Positions 1 to 6,121 of a stretch of DNA of 17,922 nucleotides are shown piece after piece. The number at the start of each line of letters is the position of its first letter. Within the stretch, counting starts at the first letter, position 1. A program made the position numbers and the translations under genes. The stretch is from JASEGV01 sp037443545 (GTDB taxonomy: Bacteria; Bacteroidota; Ignavibacteria; UBA10030; BY39), in contig JBBIOD010000032.1 of NCBI GenBank assembly GCA_037443545.1, forward strand, positions 1-17,922, given 5' to 3'. The notes under the pieces are model-generated. The model saw only the letters and a list, made by a program, of their open reading frames with translations, made no database searches and had not been told where the DNA came from.

Positions 1-2
1 TT

Positions 3-140
3 GTTTTGGGTTCAGAACTTTATCACGATTACTACCGCTGGCCCTTCGTCGATAAAAATGTTTTTGAAAAGTGGAAAAAAGAAACGGCTTGGGGAAAGTT
101 GTTTCGGGATTACGAATTAGTCTCGAATAACCAGAGATGA
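3..140 (+). CDS. C-terminal end of an unrecognised protein (5' truncated by the window edge)
   Basis: Reading frame 3 is open from the window edge to a TGA at 138-140 and gives 45 residues rich in aromatic and charged amino acids (for example ELYHDYYRWPFVD and KWKKETAWGKLFRDYEL). Frame 1 stays open almost as far (TAG at 118-120) but gives a less protein-like translation; frame 2 closes at 54. The composition of frame 3 looks like genuine protein, so this is probably the tail of a gene starting upstream. I do not recognise the family. The next gene begins 31 nt downstream on the same strand, so the two may be cotranscribed. Confidence 0.55.
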   Translation, partial: VLGSELYHDYYRWPFVDKNVFEKWKKETAWGKLFRDYELVSNNQR

Positions 141-171
141 ATATCAATTAATGGATAATTAAAAGATAGAA

Positions 172-1062
172 TTGACTAAGCAACGCAAAGCTGAAATAAT
201 ACTTCTTTCGTTAACGGTTATCTGGGGTGGAACTTTCGCGATAGTGAAAGGATCGTTGAATGAAATATCGCCTCTTTTATTTATTGGAACAAGGTTTTTA
301 TTCGCAGCCATCGTTCTTACTCTTCTCTTTTTTCCAAGGATTAAAACTATAACAATCGATGAAATACAAAAAGCGTCTGTGCTAGGAATTCTACTGTTTT
401 TCGGATTCGCTACTCAAACCATTGGTTTACAATACACAAGTGCATCGAAAGCAGCTTTTCTAACCGGCACAATGGTTATCTTCACACCGATATTTCAATT
501 TATAATGGAACGCCACGCGCCAAAACTTGGAAACGTGATCGGAGTAATTATTGTAAGCGGCGGGCTGTACCTTCTTACGTCGCCTAAAGGCGCTGAGTTC
601 AATTTTGGTGACGGACTCAATCTCGTATGTGCAATTATTTTTGCAGTGTACATCGTGTACCTTGATATGGCAACACAAGAAGGCGACCCATTCAACATTA
701 CTTACATTCAGATTGTAACGAATGCTATAATTAGCATTTCGGCAGCACTGATTTTCGAAGATTTCTTCTTCAAAATTTCCACTAATTTGATATTTGCTTT
801 TTTGTATCTCTCGTTGTTGGCAACAACATTCACTCTATACTTACAAACAAAATGGCAAAAGGAGACAACGCCGACGAAGGCTGCCGTAATTTTTACGGTT
901 GAACCAGTGTTTGCGGCAGCCATCGCATATTATCTTCTACACGAAGTTATCGGTTGGATTGGGGTAATAGGTGGGGGAGTGATAATTATTGGCTTGATAA
1001 TATCCGAAATATCGGATGACTTGCCCCTACTTCGAATGTCGCTTAATCTAAAAGAAAAATAA
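172..1062 (+). CDS. DMT-superfamily (EamA) transporter
   Basis: Predicted inner-membrane drug/metabolite transporter of 296 residues. The length and about ten hydrophobic segments match the usual duplicated EamA architecture (two repeats of five helices). The first repeat opens with TVIWGGTFAIVKGSL (residues 15-29), the typical EamA helix-1 signature. The second starts near residue 150, and the protein ends in a glycine- and isoleucine-rich last helix (about 264-281) with a short charged tail. The substrate cannot be read from sequence; relatives export amino acids, metabolites or drugs. The start is TTG at 172: the only nearby upstream ATG (151) runs straight into TAA, and no strong ribosome binding site is seen. 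It converges with the transposase-like gene, with 3 nt between the two stop codons and no obvious terminator. Confidence 0.85.
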   Translation: MTKQRKAEIILLSLTVIWGGTFAIVKGSLNEISPLLFIGTRFLFAAIVLTLLFFPRIKTITIDEIQKASVLGILLFFGFATQTIGLQYTSASKAAFLTGTMVIFTPIFQFIMERHAPKLGNVIGVIIVSGGLYLLTSPKGAEFNFGDGLNLVCAIIFAVYIVYLDMATQEGDPFNITYIQIVTNAIISISAALIFEDFFFKISTNLIFAFLYLSLLATTFTLYLQTKWQKETTPTKAAVIFTVEPVFAAAIAYYLLHEVIGWIGVIGGGVIIIGLIISEISDDLPLLRMSLNLKEK

Positions 1063-1065
1063 ATC

Positions 1066-1974
1066 TCATAGAGGTTCAAAATATTGAACGCTCTTATAAT
1101 CGTAAAAAGTTCTTAATATTTGTAGCGGCGTGAGGTAGTTTAACGACAGTTGCATTTTGTGATTGTTATATTCATTCAGATATTTTATGTAGAGTTCACC
1201 TAATTGTGAGAACGAATATTCTGAATCAGTCTGAAAGATTTCATCGACGAAAGATATTTCAGAAATTTGTTGCTCTTGATAAGTTAGGTGTATCGCGAAT
1301 CTTTCCCAATTTAATTCTTTGAAGGTAGGGTGTTCATGAACAATCAACTCTTTTATTGTAAACGGAAATTTTTCAAGTATTAATTGAATGAAGTCGTGTG
1401 TATTTATTGATGATGGTTGTTCGTATATTTTTGAAATTTTTAGATGAGTTACACTGTCGATAGCAGTGTATAAAACATACTGTAATTTTGCATGATATGG
1501 TTTGATATCGATTATACCTAAATTTACTACATCCCCCGGCTGCCTGATCAGCGGAATATCAGGCATCTTTGGAAGAGATAATTCATCATTCACTAAATTC
1601 TGTTTTAGTAGTTTCCAAATTGTATGTTCAGAGAGATTAATATTATGTTTATCGATTAAATAGTTTCGGAGCCGGCGCTGTCCATATCCTGTTAACAGTT
1701 TTGCTTCGATTATTTTTTTTACAACATTTTTCGGTGTGGCAAGTGGCGATGTATGCGGTTTTCGCGATTCATCTATTAAGCTGTTTTGAGAAAAACCTGA
1801 TTTGCTATATCTGTTCCACCACTTGTAGAATGTTTTTCTGCTGATTCCAAATTTTTCACATACTTTTGCAACACTCCGGACTTGTTTATAATACAACATC
1901 CAAGCAAGACGTGGGTGGAAAATATTCGCGACGGATGGCTTAAAATTTTCTAATTTTTCAGTTTGATGAAACAT
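1066..1974 (-). CDS. IS481-like helix-turn-helix/DDE transposase relative, catalytic positions degenerate
   Basis: 302 residues with the two-part plan of IS481-type transposases: an N-terminal helix-turn-helix (about 30-55, AKVCEKFGISRKTFYKWWNRY), a second HTH-like region (95-125, GYGQRRLRNYL), and an integrase-like core from about 145. The first catalytic Asp is present in GIIDIKPY (D156), followed by the expected AIDSVTHLKIS strand (171-181). Where active enzymes have a TDNG-type motif this protein has VHEHPT (212-217). Where they have VER.HRTD.EEF it reads VDEIFQTDSEY (243-253), so the second Asp and the Glu are not conserved. The frame is nonetheless intact. I see no convincing terminal inverted repeats or target duplication. 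It may be a domesticated or decaying relative rather than a mobile IS. Family assignment is fairly secure; inactivity is inferred from motif alignment by eye. Confidence 0.7.
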   Translation of the reverse strand: MFHQTEKLENFKPSVANIFHPRLAWMLYYKQVRSVAKVCEKFGISRKTFYKWWNRYSKSGFSQNSLIDESRKPHTSPLATPKNVVKKIIEAKLLTGYGQRRLRNYLIDKHNINLSEHTIWKLLKQNLVNDELSLPKMPDIPLIRQPGDVVNLGIIDIKPYHAKLQYVLYTAIDSVTHLKISKIYEQPSSINTHDFIQLILEKFPFTIKELIVHEHPTFKELNWERFAIHLTYQEQQISEISFVDEIFQTDSEYSFSQLGELYIKYLNEYNNHKMQLSLNYLTPLQILRTFYDYKSVQYFEPL

Positions 1975-1997
1975 ACATGATCTTTTTCTATTTGTTT

Positions 1998-2087
1998 TTA
2001 TTCAATAGATATTTCCTCAATGGTAATGCCAAACTGTTTAGAACCGATGATAATAATTAGATAGCTTGCTAACTCCATATAAGACAT
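1998..2087 (-). CDS. Possible 29-residue small ORF
   Basis: Upstream of the transposase-like gene on the same strand an ATG (2085-2087), or a second in-frame ATG (2076-2078), opens a short frame ending at TAA 1998-2000. The product has a hydrophobic stretch (MELASYLIIIIGSKQFG) and an acidic tail (ITIEEISIE). The frame can be read upstream for eight more codons before a TAG. It is not in frame with the transposase-like gene and has no clear ribosome binding site. It could be a real microprotein, a remnant of an older gene, or chance. No function is proposed. Confidence 0.2.
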   Translation of the reverse strand: MSYMELASYLIIIIGSKQFGITIEEISIE

Positions 2088-2134
2088 TAAGATATAAGGA
2101 TTTCCATAAAACTATACTCCAACTTAACCGCCAA

Positions 2135-2156
2135 AATTTTACGGTTTTGTAAAATT
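2135..2156. repeat. Perfect 8-bp inverted repeat (hairpin) upstream of tRNA-Ser
   Basis: AATTTTAC (2135-2142) and GTAAAATT (2149-2156) are exact reverse complements around a six-base GGTTTT loop. The site lies about 20 bp upstream of the tRNA-Ser -35 box and about 160 bp upstream of the divergent transposase-like start. It is AT-rich and lacks a following T-tract, so it fits an operator or curved-DNA element better than a terminator. Function unknown. Confidence 0.4.
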
Positions 2157-2178
2157 ATGGATGTAATTTCTACAAATT

Positions 2179-2207
2179 TTGCAAATGAGTCAAAAATTTT
2201 CTAAATT
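2179..2207 (+). promoter_or_regulatory. Sigma70-type promoter for tRNA-Ser
   Basis: TTGCAA (-35, 2179-2184) and TAAATT (-10, 2202-2207) are separated by exactly 17 bp, and the tRNA begins 29 bp beyond the -10 box, leaving a short 5' leader for processing. Runs of A4T4 or A3T4 lie at about 2133-2140, 2174-2180 and 2193-2200, spaced about 40 and 20 bp, which could add intrinsic curvature. No competing -10/-35 pair as good as this is seen closer to the tRNA. Confidence 0.6.
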
Positions 2208-2236
2208 AAGCCCGCAAAATTAATTTGATATCTGCA

Positions 2237-2326
2237 GGAGAGGTGTCTGAGTGGTTGAAAGAGCCGGTCTCGAAAACCGGTGTACCCGTAAGGGTATCGA
2301 GAGTTCGAATCTCTCCCTCTCCGCCA
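2237..2326 (+). tRNA. tRNA-Ser (anticodon CGA)
   Basis: Complete class II tRNA with all arms readable. Acceptor GGAGAGG (2237-2243) pairs with CCTCTCC (2316-2322). The anticodon stem CCGGT/ACCGG (2264-2268/2276-2280) encloses the loop CTCGAAA with CGA at 2271-2273. A long variable arm folds as TACCC-GTAA-GGGTA, and the T arm is GAGAG-TTCGAAT-CTCTC (2299-2315). Discriminator G2323 and an encoded CCA (2324-2326) follow. The long variable arm and discriminator G identify serine; CGA reads UCG codons. An overlapping 64-codon open frame is a shadow of this gene. Confidence 0.97.
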
Positions 2327-2468
2327 ACCTCTGCTAAAGTTTCGAATGGCAGGTTAGTAAATACAATTGGTCACGAATCAAGTGAACCATTGGGAGCATT
2401 CGAGTCAATGAGTTTGTGAGGTTAGTTAAAAGTGAACAGGGGAAATAAGATGTAGAAGCAAATTTAAT

Positions 2469-3080
2469 TCAGAACAGTAGCTGAAAATATTTTTGAAATA
2501 GTGCATTAAGAGGAATTTGTAAAATAATTGTTGCCGATACGAATACCCATTTCCACCAGCCCTTCCAGGCAAAAGTCCGAATTCCGATAATTATCATAAC
2601 TCCAAAAAATAAAATGTAAAAGAAAAGTATAACTAATGCACTCGACATATCGGGAAAGTTGATGAATCCCAATACATATCGTTCATCATTCACGATTGTG
2701 GGTTTATAACGGAACAAGAACATCTGCAGAAGTAATATGAATCCCTCGCCGATACGAGTCGAAGCATTAATTAAAGCTGAAGAGGTTATAAAATGATTAT
2801 ACGGAAATTTGGTAAGCATCCATAAGGATATGATCGTAAGAAATATATTAGAAAAGGGTCCCGCCAGAACCGACAACACGCAATTATGATCGAGGATACA
2901 ATCGTTGTGAATATTTGGGATACCTTTCATAAGCGATAGATTGCTGCCGCAAAAATATTCCGCTGCCTCTATGTGGGCAAATTGATGTATTAAATATGAA
3001 AATCCGGATGCGGATATGATAGCCAAAATACCCACTGTTACGGTTAAAAAATTAGGAGTTTTAATTTTTTCAGTGGCCAC
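2469..3080 (-). CDS. Small polytopic membrane protein resembling M50/site-2 protease, with HQxxH instead of HExxH
   Basis: 203 residues with about five or six predicted membrane segments. Helix 1 (about 11-31) ends in HQFAH (H32-H36), positioned like the HExxH zinc motif of M50 metalloproteases, and VLAGPFSN (71-78) resembles the AGP..N motif that follows in that family. The catalytic Glu is replaced by Gln, so if the homology holds the protein may bind metal without proteolysis. No clear LDG/NPDG third-ligand motif is visible. The start is GTG at 3078-3080 with no clear ribosome binding site. It lies 32 nt after the nrdJ stop on the same strand and is probably cotranscribed. Family assignment rests on two short motifs and is tentative; a conservative label is hypothetical integral membrane protein. 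Confidence 0.6.
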   Translation of the reverse strand: MATEKIKTPNFLTVTVGILAIISASGFSYLIHQFAHIEAAEYFCGSNLSLMKGIPNIHNDCILDHNCVLSVLAGPFSNIFLTIISLWMLTKFPYNHFITSSALINASTRIGEGFILLLQMFLFRYKPTIVNDERYVLGFINFPDMSSALVILFFYILFFGVMIIIGIRTFAWKGWWKWVFVSATIILQIPLNALFQKYFQLLF

Positions 3081-3112
3081 TTAAGAGAATAGGAATTATT
3101 TGTGGATTAGAA

Positions 3113-5863
3113 TTAAGAGCAACCAGATGTGGCACCACAGTTCATACATTTATAACAACTACCGCTCCTAACCATCAAGCTGCCACATTCGTGACAGGGA
3201 GGAGCGTCCGATTGCGCTTTGTACACTTCGGCTTCTATTTCTGCTGTTTTTTGGCTTTCTAAAGAGAATTCTATTTCCGATGTGGCTTCAGGTGAAATCG
3301 TGATTGAAATATCGGGATTCAGAAAAAACTTTTTACTCAACCAGCGGAATATGTAATCTAAAATAGATTTGGCCATCGGAATGTCTCTATTGTTTGTAAA
3401 TCCGCTCGGTTCGAAACGCATGTGACTGAATTTATCAATCAGAACTTTTAAAGGAACACCATACTGCAAAGCCATCGATATTGAGGTAGCAAAAGCATCC
3501 ATCAATCCAGATATCGTTGAACCTTCCTTCGACATTGTTATAAATATTTCGCCCGGTTGCCCATCGTCATATAATCCAACTGTAAAGTAACCTTCGTGCC
3601 CGGCGATCGAAAATTTGTGTGTGATAGCTTGACGTTCATCTGCTAAGCGCCGTCTGAATGCTTGTTGTTTTTTAACATTCTCGCCATCCAGAGAGGTGTT
3701 TAGTGGTTGAGTCCGTTTCGATCCATCGCGGTAAACAGCGATCGATTTGAGTCCTAATCGCCACGCTTCGATGTAAGCATTCTGAATATCATCAATGGTT
3801 ACATCATTCGGCATATTCACGGTTTTTGAAATGGCACCTGAAATGAACGGCTGAGCGGCTGCCATCATCTGAATGTGTCCAAGATATTGAATAGATCGTT
3901 TGCCTTTCGCCGGTTTGAATGCGCAATCGAAAATCGGTAAGTGCTCTTCGTTAAAATGTGGAGCACCTTCGATGGTGTCGTTTTTTTGTATGTATGCAAG
4001 TATATGCTCGATTTGTTCCTCATCATAATTTAATCTGAGGAGAGCTTCGGGGACAGTATTATTCACAATTTTCATAAACCCGCCGCCTACTAACTTTTTA
4101 TATTTCACTAAAGCGATATCAGGTTCAATTCCTGTGGTATCACAGTCCATCATAAAACCGATTGTTCCGGTGGGAGCGAGGACAGTAACTTGTGAGTTAC
4201 GGAATCCGAATTCTTTTCCGATTGCATAAGCATCGTCCCAAACTTTTCGTGCAGCCATCAGCAGATCGCTTGGTGCATAACGGTCAGAAATATGGTCAGC
4301 TTCAACACCGTGCATTTTAATCACACGTAGCATCGATTCGCGGTTAAACGGAAACCCGGCGAATGTACCTTTGGTTTTCGAAATAATTGCTGATTGTTTG
4401 TATGCTTGTCCTGTCATCAAAGCAGTTATTGCGGCGGCATAAGCGCGGCCGGCATTACTATCGTAAGGGATTCCTCGAGCCATAAGCAGAGCGCCTAAGT
4501 TCGCATAACCTAAACCAAGCGGTCTGAAGTCGTGGCTATTCTTTTCGATTGCTCTAGTAGGATAGCTTGAATTTCCGACTATAACTTCCTGAGCAATTAT
4601 TGCGATGTTGACTGCATGGCAGAACTTGCGTACGTCGAACTCACCTTCGTTAGTTCTGAATTTCATCAAGTTTAATGAGGCGAGGTTGCAGGCACTATCA
4701 TCCAGGAACATATACTCGCTGCATGGATTCGATGCATTAATAGGGGCAGTGTTTGGGCAAGTGTGCCACTTATTTATTGTTGTATGAAATTGTAAACCTG
4801 GATCACCACATATCCATGTTGCTTCGGCAATCTCCTTCATCAACGATTTTGCATCGTACGTATCAACAGGAGTGTTGTCCAAAACAGATTTAGTTACCCA
4901 TTTACCACCTTTGACAGTTGCAGCCATGAACTCATCGGTAACCCGGACAGAATGATTTGCGTTTTGATAAGAAACCGAATCGTAAGCGCCGCCGGGAACG
5001 TTGAATCCGCCATCATATCCTGATTCAATTAATGCCCAAGCTTTCTTTTCTTCAGATGATTTGCAACGGATAAAATCAAGAACATCAGGGTGCTCAATAT
5101 TCAGTATAACCATTTTTGCGGCGCGGCGGGTTTTACCCCCCGATTTTATTACACCCGCAAAAGCATCGTAACCTTTCATAAATGAGACAGGACCCGAAGC
5201 AGTTCCGCCACCCGAAAGGTGTTCGCGAGATGAGCGTAATATTGATAGGTTTGTTCCTGTGCCTGATCCCCATTTGAATAAAAGCCCCTCAGTTTTGGCT
5301 AAATCGAGTATCGATTCCATAGTATCACGGATAGAATTGATAAAACAAGCCGAACATTGGGGTTTTGGCTCGATGCCGCAGTTAAACCAAACAGGGCTGT
5401 TGAATGCTAAATGTTGATTTACTAACAGGTAAGTGAGTTCAGAGTAAAAATTTTCAGCTTCAATCTCTGAATCAAAATAGCCATCACGATAACCCCAATC
5501 GGAGATAGTTCTGGCGACACGCTCCACGAGTTGTTTAACGCTGTGTTCACGTTCGGGCGTTCCAATTTTTCCGCTGAAATATTTTGAGACAACAACATTA
5601 GTCGCAGTCATCGACCACGCTTTTGGCACTTCAACATTTTGTTGTTCGAATATCACTTCGCCCTTCTCGTTCGTGATTGCTGCAGTGCGAAGTTCCCACT
5701 CGATCTCATCGAATGGGTGAGTTTCTGCTTTTGTAAGGTATCTATTTATCTTTAATCCTCTTTTTTGAATTGGAATTGCTAATTCAGAAAAGAGAAAATT
5801 ATCTATGTTACGGGCAAGGACGTTTGCCTCTTTTTTTGTCATTGAGTTTTTCCCCTTACTCAT
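3113..5863 (-). CDS. nrdJ: Adenosylcobalamin-dependent (class II) ribonucleoside-diphosphate reductase
   Basis: Converts ribonucleotides to deoxyribonucleotides using a cobalamin-generated thiyl radical, without a separate radical subunit or oxygen requirement. Landmarks: NSPVWFN (155-161); QCSACF with likely redox Cys173; the GSGTGTNLS loop (199-207); and NPCSE (379-383), in which Cys381 is the expected thiyl-radical residue flanked by Asn379 and Glu383. Cys392 is the redox partner 11 residues on. APTGTIGFMMDCDTTG-like sequence follows in the barrel. A TSCPD-type domain precedes the C-terminal zinc ribbon (Cys890/893 and Cys906/909), and the protein ends in a Cys-rich tail (Cys915) suited to thiol exchange. 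The length of 916 is normal for large bacterial NrdJ. ATG 5861-5863 is given as the start, but Met8 (5840-5842) is preceded by AAGGGGAA eight bases upstream and may be the true start. Transcribed from the promoter at 5901-5929. Confidence 0.93.
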   Translation of the reverse strand: MSKGKNSMTKKEANVLARNIDNFLFSELAIPIQKRGLKINRYLTKAETHPFDEIEWELRTAAITNEKGEVIFEQQNVEVPKAWSMTATNVVVSKYFSGKIGTPEREHSVKQLVERVARTISDWGYRDGYFDSEIEAENFYSELTYLLVNQHLAFNSPVWFNCGIEPKPQCSACFINSIRDTMESILDLAKTEGLLFKWGSGTGTNLSILRSSREHLSGGGTASGPVSFMKGYDAFAGVIKSGGKTRRAAKMVILNIEHPDVLDFIRCKSSEEKKAWALIESGYDGGFNVPGGAYDSVSYQNANHSVRVTDEFMAATVKGGKWVTKSVLDNTPVDTYDAKSLMKEIAEATWICGDPGLQFHTTINKWHTCPNTAPINASNPCSEYMFLDDSACNLASLNLMKFRTNEGEFDVRKFCHAVNIAIIAQEVIVGNSSYPTRAIEKNSHDFRPLGLGYANLGALLMARGIPYDSNAGRAYAAAITALMTGQAYKQSAIISKTKGTFAGFPFNRESMLRVIKMHGVEADHISDRYAPSDLLMAARKVWDDAYAIGKEFGFRNSQVTVLAPTGTIGFMMDCDTTGIEPDIALVKYKKLVGGGFMKIVNNTVPEALLRLNYDEEQIEHILAYIQKNDTIEGAPHFNEEHLPIFDCAFKPAKGKRSIQYLGHIQMMAAAQPFISGAISKTVNMPNDVTIDDIQNAYIEAWRLGLKSIAVYRDGSKRTQPLNTSLDGENVKKQQAFRRRLADERQAITHKFSIAGHEGYFTVGLYDDGQPGEIFITMSKEGSTISGLMDAFATSISMALQYGVPLKVLIDKFSHMRFEPSGFTNNRDIPMAKSILDYIFRWLSKKFFLNPDISITISPEATSEIEFSLESQKTAEIEAEVYKAQSDAPPCHECGSLMVRSGSCYKCMNCGATSGCS

Positions 5864-5900
5864 TGCGTTGAAAAAAATATTGGTAAATTTTCTGTGTGCA

Positions 5901-5929
5901 AATATAAAGCCCTCCTAACAATAAAGCAA
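5901..5929 (-). promoter_or_regulatory. Sigma70-type promoter for nrdJ
   Basis: On the minus strand TTGCTT (-35, 5924-5929) and TATATT (-10, 5901-5906) are separated by 17 bp, placing transcription start near 5894 and giving a leader of about 30 nt before ATG 5863. The -10 also reads TATATTTG, which fits the Bacteroidota TAnnTTTG pattern. I see no cobalamin-riboswitch B12 box and no NrdR-box pair in the 258-bp intergenic region; the short leader leaves no room for a riboswitch. Confidence 0.55.
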
Positions 5930-5947
5930 GGAGAAAAATTATTTTTG

Positions 5948-5971
5948 GGAAATTTTTTTCGAAAATTTTCC
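5948..5971. repeat. AT-rich palindrome between divergent nrdJ and acyl-CoA ligase promoters
   Basis: A perfect 10-bp palindrome TTTTCGAAAA (5956-5965) is flanked by GGAAA (5948-5952) and its complement TTTCC (5967-5971), giving a dyad of about 24 bp. It lies about 18 bp upstream of the nrdJ -35 box and about 48 bp upstream of the -35 box of the divergent operon, so a dimeric regulator here could affect either or both. The regulator is unknown; low base complexity means chance is possible. Confidence 0.35.
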
Positions 5972-6018
5972 TGTCGAGCCAATAGGGCATGAATCTACCC
6001 AGTTATTTTTTGTAAGGC

Positions 6019-6047
6019 TTGATTTTTATCTTAACTTAAGGTATTTT
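6019..6047 (+). promoter_or_regulatory. Sigma70-type promoter for the envelope operon
   Basis: TTGATT (-35, 6019-6024) and TATTTT (-10, 6042-6047) with a 17-bp spacer, about 75 bp upstream of the acyl-CoA ligase start. It is the best -35/-10 pair I found on the plus strand between 5864 and 6121 and would serve the five-gene run to 16023. Confidence 0.45.
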
Positions 6048-6121
6048 TAGATGAAATTATCACTCGATAAATTATTATCTTTTAAATCATATATCATAAA
6101 TCAAACTCAAAAGGTGTTCTT

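Noticed and set aside
2225..2419. 64-codon plus-strand open frame over the tRNA-Ser gene
   Set aside because: It reads straight through the complete tRNA-Ser and its translation is typical of tRNA read as protein (SEWLKEPVSKTGVPVRVSRVRISPSPP), a common false ORF.
2327..2424. Imperfect hairpins after tRNA-Ser (AACCTCTGC...GCAGGTT; TGGTCAC...GTGAACCA) and a distant AACCTC/GAGGTT pair
   Set aside because: Bulged, without a T-tract and with modest stem lengths; not enough to call a terminator or RNA. I see no gene in 2327-2468.
4605..4787. 60-codon plus-strand open frame inside nrdJ
   Set aside because: Lies wholly antisense to conserved active-site sequence of nrdJ; a shadow frame.
5907..5923. 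AGGAGG on the minus strand upstream of nrdJ as a Shine-Dalgarno for an extended start
   Set aside because: It falls in the spacer between the predicted -35 and -10 boxes, and no ATG, GTG or TTG follows at suitable distance.
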